Shown: one piece after another, positions 1-7,963 of the stretch | How positions within the stretch are numbered: the first letter of the stretch is position 1 | Layout: each line of letters starts with the position of its first letter | From: Bacteroidales bacterium | GTDB lineage: Bacteria; Bacteroidota; Bacteroidia; Bacteroidales; F082 | Length of the DNA: 13,174 bases | Assembly (NCBI GenBank): GCA_017428285.1 | Contig: JAFRRE010000002.1 | Span: forward strand, 1-13,174 | Direction of reading: 5' to 3' | Notes under the pieces: generated by a model | The model's input: the letters and a program-made list of their open reading frames with translations, nothing else | The model's database searches: none | Told to the model about the DNA's origin: nothing | Program-made: the position numbers and the translations under genes

Positions 1-1
1 C

Positions 2-1291
2 GATGTGTCGCACTATGTACGCAAAGGTTCTGCCATCGATAAGGAAGCCCTCGACCGTGGCACTTCCGTTTATCTTGTCGACCGCACCATTCCCATGCTG
101 CCTGAGAAACTCTGTAACAATGTCTGTTCGCTCCGTCCCGATGAGGAGAAACTTACCTTCTCTGTGGTCTTCGAAATGGACGATGATGCCAAGATTTACG
201 ATAAGTGGATTGGCAAAACCATCATTAAATCGTGCCGCCGCTATAATTACGAAGAGGTGCAGACCATGATTGAAGGTGGCGAGGGCGACTACAAGGATGA
301 GATTTTGACATTCAATAGTTTGGCTACCAAACTCCGTGAAAAACGCATGGAGGCAGGTAGCATTAATTTCCACTCGGAGGAGGTAAAGTTCATCCTTGAT
401 GAGAACAAGAAACCCATCGATACCTATGTGCGTGTGCAAAACGAGTCGCACGAACTTATCGAAGACTTCATGTTGTTGGCTAACCGCACCGTGGCCGAGA
501 CCTTTGGACAACCTGAAAGCAAATGGAGTAATTATACCTTTGTCTATCGTGTTCACGATGAGCCCAATCCCGAGAAACTCAACAAGTTCATGTTGCTGAT
601 TTCGCGTTTGGGCTACTCCATGAACATCAGCAACCGCAGCACCTTGGTCAACTCTTATAACAAACTCTTCGAGGATGTGGAAGGCAAGGGAGAGAAGAAC
701 CTCATCCAGACAGTTGCCCTGCGCACTATGGCCAAAGCGATCTATAGCACCGATAACATCGGACACTATGGTTTGGCCTTTGACTATTACACCCACTTCA
801 CTTCGCCCATCCGCCGTTATCCTGACCTGATGGTACATCGACTGATAGAAAGGTATCTCATCGAAAACCAAAGCTCGGTCAACAAGAAGGAATACGAGGA
901 AATGTGCGTCCATGCCAGTGAAATGGAAAAACAGGCCGAGGAGATGGAACGTCAGAGTATCAAATACAAACAAGCTGAATATCTGCAAGATAAGATTGGT
1001 CAGGTGTTTGAGGGTTTGGTCTCAGGTGTCAGCAAATGGGGTTTGTTTGTCGAGCTGAAAGGCAACAAATGTGAAGGTTTGGTGCGCTATGAGGATCTTC
1101 CCGGCGACTATTATTATCTCGACGATGACAACTTCCGTGTCATTGGGCAGGAGACGGGTCGTGTCATCCAATTGGGCGATGAGGTGCGCATCCGCGTGAA
1201 AGCCGTAGACCTCTTCAAGCACAAGATGGACTTTGAGATGTTGGCCGATACGCTGCCCAAGAAGTCGAAGCAGAAAAAACGCTTGTATTGA
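2..1291 (+). CDS. rnr: Ribonuclease R, 3' part (5' end outside window)
   Basis: This is the C-terminal part of a 3'-to-5' exoribonuclease of the RNB (RNase II/R) family, which degrades structured RNA in the cytoplasm. The frame is open from the window edge. It reads D-V-S-H-Y-V at bases 2-19, the end of the family's catalytic aspartate motif, so the GTG at 5 is an internal valine and not a start. Later RNB landmarks are S-V-Y-L-V-D-R, P-M-L-P-E-K-L and T-S-P-I-R-R-Y-P-D-L. An S1 RNA-binding domain follows, encoded at roughly 994-1240 (G-Q-V-F-E-G-L-V-S-G-V ... G-L-F-V-E-L), then a short basic tail. The visible 429 codons would be about 60% of a typical Bacteroidota RNase R of roughly 700 residues. 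The cold-shock domains and the first catalytic aspartates lie upstream of the window. RNase II is less likely because of the basic C-tail and the sequence match to RNase R/VacB. Confidence 0.95.
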   Translation, partial: DVSHYVRKGSAIDKEALDRGTSVYLVDRTIPMLPEKLCNNVCSLRPDEEKLTFSVVFEMDDDAKIYDKWIGKTIIKSCRRYNYEEVQTMIEGGEGDYKDEILTFNSLATKLREKRMEAGSINFHSEEVKFILDENKKPIDTYVRVQNESHELIEDFMLLANRTVAETFGQPESKWSNYTFVYRVHDEPNPEKLNKFMLLISRLGYSMNISNRSTLVNSYNKLFEDVEGKGEKNLIQTVALRTMAKAIYSTDNIGHYGLAFDYYTHFTSPIRRYPDLMVHRLIERYLIENQSSVNKKEYEEMCVHASEMEKQAEEMERQSIKYKQAEYLQDKIGQVFEGLVSGVSKWGLFVELKGNKCEGLVRYEDLPGDYYYLDDDNFRVIGQETGRVIQLGDEVRIRVKAVDLFKHKMDFEMLADTLPKKSKQKKRLY

Positions 1292-1308
1292 CAGAATATG
1301 TACTTTTG
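1283..1308 (+). promoter_or_regulatory. Putative promoter of the GT-C-like gene
   Basis: TACTTTTG at 1301-1308 matches the Bacteroidota -7 consensus TAnnTTTG. A TTG at 1283-1285, inside the last codons of rnr, could be the -33 element, but the 15-base spacing is short. The -7 box is embedded in a small inverted repeat, GTAC-TTTT-GTAC (1300-1311). No terminator is visible after rnr, so read-through is also possible. Confidence 0.4.
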
Positions 1309-1357
1309 TACCATTAATTAGGCCAAGTGAGTTAAATAGAAAACATTTATTTGATTG

Positions 1358-2764
1358 ATGTCAAAACAACTAACCCGATATATTGCCCTTTATGGTGTCG
1401 GTGTTTATCTGTTGGCGCTACTTGTTATCAGCATTGTGTTTCATGACTATGCTCTGGAGCTGAAATGGATGCTGTGGGGAATAGGCGAGGTCTTGTTTTT
1501 CTTTGTTTTAACTACGGTATTTTATCCGCGGTGGAAGAAAGATGAGCCTAAGAAATTTTGGCGCAAGGTGTTTTGGGTGGCTTTGGCCATACGATTGCTT
1601 TATGTTGTCTTGTCTTACTATTATTTCATGCTCAATTTGGGATATGCTTTCGACGGTCCAGGCGATGCCTTGGGTTATTATAATAGGAGTGTGGCTTTGT
1701 CGAGATACATTCGGAGAGGCGATTTCGGGATTGCCATTGATCTTTTGAAAGGCTATTCGATGGGTTTCTCCGATCATGGCTATTTGATTTGGCTCACATT
1801 ACTTCATACCATATTCGGTTCAGGTGTATTGGTGGCAAGGGTGTTCAAGGCTTTGATGAGTGCCTATTTGTGCATTGTGGTCTACAAGCTGGCTTCGCGT
1901 ACTTTCGGTGAGCGTACAGGTCGATTGGCTGCAGTGATGTGTGTGTTTATGCCCATCCTGATTCAACTGGCGGGGATGCATATTAAGGAGATGGAAATGA
2001 TTTTCATTTCCATCCTTGCCCTCGAGCGTATGGATTATCTTATTCGGAGCAAGAAATACACATTTTGGAATGTTTTGTTTCCAGTCCTGCTCATAGGGTT
2101 GTCCTTTGGTTTTAGGACGGTCATTGGCATGTGCCTGATTTTCGCATTCCTTGTTTTTGTCATCCTTTCGCCCAACCATTTGGTGAACAGAAAAAGCAAA
2201 ATCATCACTTTGTCGGTTACAGTGGCTGTTTTCCTGTTATTCCTTTTCACGGTAATTGGCAGTGAGATGAAAATCATCTACAGACTGAATTTCAGCGGCA
2301 TGGATTATATGGCCAAGAAATACGAGTCAATGGGGTTGAAATACGGTGAGATTGCAAAAAGCAAGTACCTGTTTCCCGGGGCTTTTGTCTTGCCTTTGTC
2401 GCCCATGGTGGATATATCGCCCGACCACAACAAATTGATACATGGCAGTACTTACGTCAAAAACTTCTTGGCTTTCTTTGCCATGTTGGCCATAGTGATC
2501 GCCATAAGACAGAAAAAATGGCGCGATTTCAGCCTCATTGGAGCTTACGAGCTTTCATATTTGGCGATAATCATGTTCACTTTCACATCCAATTCGGAGC
2601 GGTTCCACGAACCCGCTATACCCTTGATTTTGGTTATGGCGGCCTACGCCATGACCCATTTGCGTCGTAAAGACTTGAAACTCTTCTATGTATACTGTGG
2701 TGTGCTTTTCGTAGCCTTGGTAGTATGGAACTGGTTGAAATTGTCGGCACGAGGCTTGGTTTGA
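1358..2764 (+). CDS. Multi-pass membrane protein, GT-C glycosyltransferase-like
   Basis: This 468-residue protein is very hydrophobic, with about ten or more predicted membrane segments. It begins with a helix at residues 10-30 and has a soluble loop near residue 100 that carries G-P-G-D-A-L-G-Y-Y-N-R. An acidic residue in the first long periplasmic loop, followed by aromatic residues, is typical of GT-C fold enzymes (GT39/ArnT/PMT-like), which use polyprenyl-phosphate sugars. This class is an inference; no diagnostic catalytic pair can be proven by eye. The loop I-K-E-M-E-M-I (about residues 209-215) lies between helices. The start is ATG at 1358, preceded in frame by a TTG. The gene follows rnr by 66 bases and precedes tRNA-Cys, with no envelope-polysaccharide genes beside it, so context does not identify a substrate. 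An O-antigen polymerase or flippase-like role is an alternative. Confidence 0.75.
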   Translation: MSKQLTRYIALYGVGVYLLALLVISIVFHDYALELKWMLWGIGEVLFFFVLTTVFYPRWKKDEPKKFWRKVFWVALAIRLLYVVLSYYYFMLNLGYAFDGPGDALGYYNRSVALSRYIRRGDFGIAIDLLKGYSMGFSDHGYLIWLTLLHTIFGSGVLVARVFKALMSAYLCIVVYKLASRTFGERTGRLAAVMCVFMPILIQLAGMHIKEMEMIFISILALERMDYLIRSKKYTFWNVLFPVLLIGLSFGFRTVIGMCLIFAFLVFVILSPNHLVNRKSKIITLSVTVAVFLLFLFTVIGSEMKIIYRLNFSGMDYMAKKYESMGLKYGEIAKSKYLFPGAFVLPLSPMVDISPDHNKLIHGSTYVKNFLAFFAMLAIVIAIRQKKWRDFSLIGAYELSYLAIIMFTFTSNSERFHEPAIPLILVMAAYAMTHLRRKDLKLFYVYCGVLFVALVVWNWLKLSARGLV

Positions 2765-2784
2765 AAAAAATCTTTGAAAATATA

Positions 2785-2813
2785 TTGCGGTTCGCCAAAA
2801 AGTCGTATCTTTG
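2785..2813 (+). promoter_or_regulatory. Promoter of tRNA-Cys
   Basis: TATCTTTG at 2806-2813 fits TAnnTTTG, with TTG at 2785-2787 as a -33 element 18 bases upstream. The -7 box is followed by GCAGCCGCAAAA, so TTTGC (2810-2814) and GCAAA (2819-2823) form a short inverted repeat. The tRNA begins 13 bases after the box, so the 5' leader is only a few nucleotides long. Confidence 0.65.
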
Positions 2814-2825
2814 CAGCCGCAAAAG

Positions 2826-2896
2826 GGTACCTTGCCCGAGTGGTTAGGGATCGGTCTGCAAAACCGGGGACGGCGGTTCGAGTCCGCCAGGTACCT
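2826..2896 (+). tRNA. tRNA-Cys (anticodon GCA)
   Basis: A full cloverleaf can be folded. The acceptor stem is GGTACCT (2826-2832) with AGGTACC (2889-2895). The D stem is CCC/GGG, the anticodon stem TCGGT/ACCGG with loop CTGCAAA (anticodon GCA), the variable loop four bases, and the T stem GGCGG/CCGCC with loop TTCGAGT. The discriminator base is T (2896), the U73 identity element expected for cysteinyl-tRNA synthetase. CCA is not encoded (the next bases are CAA), so it must be added after transcription. Confidence 0.96.
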
Positions 2897-2897
2897 C

Positions 2898-2929
2898 AAA
2901 AGCCTGCTGAGTTTCGGCAGGCTTTTTTT
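2898..2929 (+). terminator. Intrinsic terminator of tRNA-Cys
   Basis: The stem GCCTGCT (2902-2908)/GGCAGGC (2916-2922) has loop GAGTTTC and is followed by seven Ts. The flanking As before the stem can extend pairing into the T run. The T run ends in TTTG, which may also serve as the -33 element of the glnS promoter. Confidence 0.85.
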
Positions 2930-2956
2930 GTAAATGTGCATTTTTTACTATTTTTG
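2927..2956 (+). promoter_or_regulatory. Putative promoter of glnS
   Basis: TATTTTTG at 2949-2956 matches TAnnTTTG. TTTG at 2927-2930, the end of the tRNA-Cys terminator T run, lies 18 bases upstream and can act as the -33 element. The glnS ATG is 26 bases after the -7 box, giving a short leader. Confidence 0.6.
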
Positions 2957-2982
2957 CACCTTGTTTTAATCCTATTTTAACT

Positions 2983-4728
<1,746 letters not shown>

Positions 4729-4731
4729 TTA

Positions 4732-4765
4732 CGTTTGTAGAGACGTTGCGTGCAACGTCTAAACG
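4732..4765 (+). repeat. Palindromic repeat, family TTGTRGRGACG (unit 1)
   Basis: The perfect inverted repeat AGACGTTGC-GT-GCAACGTCT spans 4741-4760. It is preceded by TTTGTAG and bounded by CGTTT (4732-4736) and AAACG (4761-4765), which can also pair. It starts four bases after the glnS stop. Units at 4808, 7811 and 11668 share the leader TTGTRGRGACG but have different stem sequences. No T run follows this copy. Confidence 0.8.
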
Positions 4766-4807
4766 AAACCGACAATGTAATTTGTAATCATCTTGAATGC
4801 ATTGTTT

Positions 4808-4843
4808 TGTGGAGACGGAGTGCACACCGTCTCCACATTTTTT
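4808..4843 (+). terminator. Terminator of glnS, built from a TTGTRGRGACG-family repeat (unit 2)
   Basis: TGTGGAGACGG (4808-4818) pairs perfectly with CCGTCTCCACA (4827-4837) around loop AGTGCACA. TTTTTT (4838-4843) follows, giving a standard intrinsic terminator for plus-strand transcripts. The T run overlaps the stop codon of the minus-strand mazG-type gene. On the minus strand the hairpin is followed by AAAACAAT, so it should terminate only glnS. Confidence 0.75.
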
Positions 4844-5180
4844 ATGCGATGGGGTCGCGCAACTTATCGTTGTGGATATGGCGTTCCCTGTCGCGCATGG
4901 TTTTCTTCTCCATGTTCTTGGCGAAGGCTTCGGTGAGGTCGACGCCGGTTTGGTTGGCAAGGCAGAGTAGCACCCATAATATATCAGCCATTTCATCGGC
5001 CATGTTGCGGTTCTTGTCTGATTCCTTGAAGGATTGGTCGCCATAGGTGCGGGCGATGATGCGGGCTAATTCACCGACTTCCTCGGTCAACAGAACCATG
5101 TTGGTCAATTCACTGAAATAACGCACGCCATAGGTCTTGATCCATTCATCGACGGCGGTTTGGGCTTCTTTAATTGACAT
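4842..5180 (-). CDS. MazG-type nucleotide pyrophosphohydrolase
   Basis: This is a 112-residue protein of the all-alpha NTP pyrophosphohydrolase (MazG/dUTPase-like) superfamily, which hydrolyses nucleoside triphosphates to monophosphates and pyrophosphate, often as house-cleaning. The metal-binding motif is visible as E-E-V-G-E at residues 33-37, with the second acidic motif D-E-M-A-D at 62-66 (spacing typical of a single-domain MazG). The preceding segment, A-V-D-E-W-I, is the usual first helix. I chose the ATG at 5180 (M-S-I-K-E-A-Q). The frame stays open up to 5237, but that extension reads through a palindromic repeat and gives the repeat peptide P-E-P-V-E-G, so it is not likely to be translated. 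It converges with glnS and diverges from the OstA-like gene. Substrate specificity cannot be read from the sequence. Confidence 0.9.
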   Translation of the reverse strand: MSIKEAQTAVDEWIKTYGVRYFSELTNMVLLTEEVGELARIIARTYGDQSFKESDKNRNMADEMADILWVLLCLANQTGVDLTEAFAKNMEKKTMRDRERHIHNDKLRDPIA

Positions 5181-5213
5181 TTGTTTAGTTGTTGATTGTT
5201 TAATTGTTGAAAT

Positions 5214-5238
5214 GGTGCCTTCGACAGGCTCAGGCACC
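5214..5238. repeat. Palindromic repeat, TTCGACAGGCTCA family (left unit of inverted pair)
   Basis: The core TTCGACAGGCTCA lies at 5220-5232 with flanks GGTGCC and GGCACC, which are themselves complementary, so this unit alone can form a hairpin. A second unit in the opposite orientation follows 21 bases later (5260-5287). Together they lie in the predicted untranslated leader of the minus-strand mazG-type gene. Confidence 0.85.
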
Positions 5239-5244
5239 CTTCAC

Positions 5245-5291
5245 TTTTTGGTTGGCAAAGGTCCCTGAGCCCGTCGAAGGGCCGACCAAAA
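5245..5291. repeat. Palindromic repeat, TTCGACAGGCTCA family (right unit of inverted pair)
   Basis: The opposite-strand core TGAGCCCGTCGAA (one base different from the left unit) spans 5266-5278, within GGTCCC ... GGGCC. The outer flanks TTTTTGGTTGGC (5245-5256) and GCCGACCAAAA (5281-5291) pair with one G-T wobble, so the unit is a larger hairpin. Its right edge overlaps the predicted -7 box of the mazG-type gene. Confidence 0.8.
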
Positions 5292-5321
5292 TTAGATGTT
5301 TTTTTGTTTCCTTCGCCCAAA
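5287..5321 (-). promoter_or_regulatory. Putative promoter of the mazG-type gene
   Basis: On the minus strand, TAATTTTG occupies 5294-5287 and matches TAnnTTTG. TTTG at 5321-5318 lies 23 bases upstream as a possible -33 element. A transcript from here would have a leader of about 100 bases made largely of the inverted repeat pair. Confidence 0.5.
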
Positions 5322-5335
5322 TCCAACAATAATCG

Positions 5336-5343
5336 TAATTTTG
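5336..5343 (+). promoter_or_regulatory. Putative -7 promoter element of the OstA-like gene
   Basis: TAATTTTG matches TAnnTTTG, followed by CACG. It lies 14 bases before the first ATG of the OstA-like gene. No convincing -33 element is seen at the usual distance. It is divergent from the predicted mazG-type promoter at 5287-5294. Confidence 0.5.
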
Positions 5344-5357
5344 CACGTTATTCTATC

Positions 5358-7025
5358 ATGATGAAAGGTAAAGTGTTGTTCATAGTATCCTTGTTTCTAT
5401 TGCTCTCGCAACTCGTTGTGGCTCAGGAGCAAGATACTGTGCAACGCAAGAAAACCCGCATCAACATTTTACATTATGACGTAGCCACTTACTCGAAGAG
5501 CATGGGCGATGTGCAACGGTTGATTGGTCATGTAAAGATGCGTCACGATTCGGCTTATTTCTTCTGCGACAGTGCCTATTACTACCAGAAAAACAATAGC
5601 TTTGATGCCTATCAGAACGTCCATATCATTGTTAACGACAGCGTGGAGGTTTTTAGCGACTTGCTGAATTACGACGGTGATACTCGTTTTGCCGAGTTCC
5701 ACGACAATGTGCACCTACGTGATGACTCCACCAATCTTTACACCGAATACCTTACTTATGACCGTAATTTACACTTGGCTTGTTATCCCGACAGCGCAAT
5801 TACAATCCGAGGTGATAAGACCCTAAAGAGCCATTATGGCTACTACCGCGACCGACTCAAAGAGTTTTCGTTTTTTGAGAATGTTGAGGTTTATAGTCCT
5901 AAGTATCAGATGTATACCGATACTTTGTATTACAACACGGGCATCGAAAAGATGTGGTTTCAAGGGCCGACAACCATTATTAATAAAGAAAACGTGTTGG
6001 AAGGTAAACACGGTTATTATCTTGTGAACGAAGACCATGTGTATCTTGACCAACGGCCATTCATGCATAACGAAACCCAACTGATGTGGTCCGACTCCAT
6101 CTTTTATGACCGCAATCGAGGTGTGGCGCAGGCCTATAGTCAGGTGGATATGATTGACACCTCCTACAAAGTTGTCATGCGAGGTGATTATGTGGAGATG
6201 TGGGAAAACAAAGGTCTTTCCTTTGCCACCGATAGCGCTTATGCCATCAGTTACGATGGCGGTGACTCGCTTTATATCCATGGTGACACATTGTTCATGT
6301 ACTTCGACAAGCAGAAAGAGGAGGCCAAGAAACTCATTGCCCGCCGCCATGTGCGTTTCTTCAAGTCAGACTTGCAGGGCAAATGCGACACACTCACTTA
6401 TCTGATGGAGGACTCGATTATCCGTATGCGTGTGGCTCCGATTCTTTGGGCCGAAGACAGCCAAATGACAGGCACCGATATCGACATTAAAATCAAGGAA
6501 AGTACGGTAGAGTGGGTGCTGCAAAAAGGAAATGCTTTCATCATTTCGCAAGACACGATAGAAGGCTTCAACCAAATCAAGGGCAAGGACATCACCTCAC
6601 TTTTTAAGGATGGCGATATTCATCATGTCAACGTGGACGGTGATCAAGCCGAGACTATCTATTGGATTCGTGACGACGATGGAGGTATCATAGGAATAGA
6701 TGTGTCGAAGTCGGAAACCATGGTCATTGAGATGGAAAAACAAAATGTTTCCGTCATCAAATCGTACAAGGGCATTGATGAGACGATGTATCCTAAGGAG
6801 GACTTGAGTGAAAGCAGTCGCTATCTGCAAGGCTTTAAATGGCACGATGAGGCCAGGCCAAAGGATAAGGATGACATTTTCCGCCGCATTGAGGCTGAAA
6901 TGCCCCAAGCTGTAGTCACGCCAAAAGAAACGCCTACTGAACCGTCAACAGAAGCTACTGAAGAAACGGAAATCAAAGAAGAGCGGTCCCAACGGCATAG
7001 ACCTAGAAAAGAAAACAACAATTAA
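5358..7025 (+). CDS. OstA-like exported protein (LptA/LptD N-terminal family)
   Basis: This 555-residue protein is predicted to be exported. It begins with a short basic start (M-M-K-G-K), a hydrophobic core and a likely signal peptidase I site after V-V-A, before Q-E-Q-D. The body is rich in beta strand, with repeating blocks such as S-A-Y-Y-Y, D-T-L-Y-Y-N and D-S-I-F-Y-D-R separated by V-x-M/V-x-D turns. This is the pattern of the OstA/LptA jellyroll repeats that carry lipopolysaccharide across the periplasm. There is no C-terminal barrel. The tail after about residue 510 is low-complexity, rich in E, T and P, and ends in a basic stretch. Start codons at 5358 and 5361 are adjacent; longer frames back to 5304 would begin upstream of the promoter box and are unlikely. 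gpmA follows after 28 bases, suggesting co-transcription. The LPS-transport role is inferred from family resemblance. Confidence 0.85.
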   Translation: MMKGKVLFIVSLFLLLSQLVVAQEQDTVQRKKTRINILHYDVATYSKSMGDVQRLIGHVKMRHDSAYFFCDSAYYYQKNNSFDAYQNVHIIVNDSVEVFSDLLNYDGDTRFAEFHDNVHLRDDSTNLYTEYLTYDRNLHLACYPDSAITIRGDKTLKSHYGYYRDRLKEFSFFENVEVYSPKYQMYTDTLYYNTGIEKMWFQGPTTIINKENVLEGKHGYYLVNEDHVYLDQRPFMHNETQLMWSDSIFYDRNRGVAQAYSQVDMIDTSYKVVMRGDYVEMWENKGLSFATDSAYAISYDGGDSLYIHGDTLFMYFDKQKEEAKKLIARRHVRFFKSDLQGKCDTLTYLMEDSIIRMRVAPILWAEDSQMTGTDIDIKIKESTVEWVLQKGNAFIISQDTIEGFNQIKGKDITSLFKDGDIHHVNVDGDQAETIYWIRDDDGGIIGIDVSKSETMVIEMEKQNVSVIKSYKGIDETMYPKEDLSESSRYLQGFKWHDEARPKDKDDIFRRIEAEMPQAVVTPKETPTEPSTEATEETEIKEERSQRHRPRKENNN

Positions 7026-7053
7026 ACAGTTCAACAATAATCAATCAACAACA

Positions 7054-7800
7054 ATGAAAAAACTGATTTTAATCCGTCACGGAGAAAGTGAATGGAACAA
7101 ATTGAACCTCTTTACGGGGTGGACCAATGTGGACCTTTCGGAAAAAGGCGTTCAGGAAGCCATCGAGGCAGGCAAAACGCTGAAAGAAAGCGGCTACAAG
7201 CCTGAAATCTGCTTTACCTCTTACTTGAAGCGCGCCATCAAGACCTTGAATCTGGCTCTTGAGGCCATGGACATGGACTGGCTGCCAGTGTACAAGTCAT
7301 GGCGCCTCAACGAGAAGTCGTATGGCCAGCTGCAAGGCCTCGACAAGAAGATGACCGCCGAGAAATACGGTGACGAGCAAGTGCGCCTGTGGCGCCGCGC
7401 TTTTGATGTGCGTCCGCCCGCGCTGGAGATGAACGACCCCAAGAGTCCCCGTATGGACCCGCGCTATGCCGAACTCACCGACGAGCAAATCCCGCTCACC
7501 GAAGCCCTCTGCGACACCATTGAGCGTGTGATGCCTTATTATGAAAACAACATCATGAAGGCCTTCGAGACCCACGACCAAGTGCTAGTGGTGGCCCATG
7601 GCAACAGCTTGCGTGGTGTGGTGAAGGTGCTGAAAGGCATGAGTAATGATGAAATCATCGCCTTCAACATCCCGACGGGCATCCCGTATGTCTTCGAGTT
7701 TGACGACAACATGAAATTGCAAAAGGACTTCTTCCTCGGCGACCCTGAAAAAGTGGCCGTGCTGATGGCCGCCGTCGCCAACCAAGGCAAAGCGAAATAA
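7054..7800 (+). CDS. gpmA: 2,3-bisphosphoglycerate-dependent phosphoglycerate mutase
   Basis: This glycolytic enzyme interconverts 3- and 2-phosphoglycerate through a phosphohistidine. The 248-residue protein matches the dPGM length. It has the L-I-R-H-G-E-S-E-W-N motif with the phosphorylated histidine at residue 9, the catalytic glutamate at 87 (L-N-E-K-S-Y-G) and the second histidine at 182 (V-A-H-G-N-S-L-R-G). These align with His11, Glu89 and His184 of the E. coli enzyme. The usual R/K-H pair after the catalytic glutamate reads K-S here, a small departure from the common E-R-H-Y-G. It lies 28 bases after the OstA-like gene, with no promoter box in the gap, so it is probably the second gene of that operon. 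A repeat hairpin and a terminator follow. Confidence 0.96.
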   Translation: MKKLILIRHGESEWNKLNLFTGWTNVDLSEKGVQEAIEAGKTLKESGYKPEICFTSYLKRAIKTLNLALEAMDMDWLPVYKSWRLNEKSYGQLQGLDKKMTAEKYGDEQVRLWRRAFDVRPPALEMNDPKSPRMDPRYAELTDEQIPLTEALCDTIERVMPYYENNIMKAFETHDQVLVVAHGNSLRGVVKVLKGMSNDEIIAFNIPTGIPYVFEFDDNMKLQKDFFLGDPEKVAVLMAAVANQGKAK

Positions 7801-7802
7801 AT

Positions 7803-7858
7803 GTGGATTTGTAGAGACGCATTGCATGCGTCTCAGAAAAGGGAAACAAATCTACCAC
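7803..7858. repeat. Palindromic repeat, family TTGTRGRGACG (unit 3) with outer arms
   Basis: The core is GAGACGCAT-TGC-ATGCGTCTC (7814-7834), preceded by ATTTGTA. Outer arms GTGG-ATTTGT (7803-7812) and ACAAAT-CTA-CCAC (7846-7858) can also pair with a bulge. It lies immediately after the gpmA stop. No T run follows directly. Confidence 0.75.
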
Positions 7859-7876
7859 AAATCTCTTACAAATAAG

Positions 7877-7916
7877 AATCGGTCGGCAAGGGATTTCCTC
7901 GCCGACCGATTGTTTT
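7877..7916 (+). terminator. Terminator between convergent gpmA and Omp85-like genes
   Basis: AATCGGTCGGC (7877-7887) and GCCGACCGATT (7901-7911) form a perfect 11-base-pair stem. Inner AGG/CCT pairing is possible, and GTTTT follows. On the minus strand the hairpin is followed by TTCTTATTT, so weak termination in both directions is plausible. Confidence 0.7.
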
Positions 7917-7929
7917 GTAGTCTATTTAT

Positions 7930-7951
7930 GTCAGATTTGTGTCAGATTTGT
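7930..7951. repeat. Tandem 11-base direct repeat
   Basis: GTCAGATTTGT occurs twice back to back just downstream of the Omp85-like gene's stop codon, in the convergent gap. No function is apparent. Confidence 0.6.
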
Positions 7952-7963
7952 TTCCGAGAAAAG

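Noticed and set aside
2785..2896. Integration site of a mobile element at tRNA-Cys
   Set aside because: No duplicated tRNA 3' end, integrase or atypical flank is found in the window.
5181..5237. N-terminal extension of the mazG-type protein
   Set aside because: It is encoded by the palindromic repeat and the leader. The internal ATG at 5180 gives a normal MazG-length protein.
5214..5291. Ends of an insertion sequence
   Set aside because: Only 21 bases separate the inverted units and no transposase or target-site duplication is seen, so a REP-like pair fits better.
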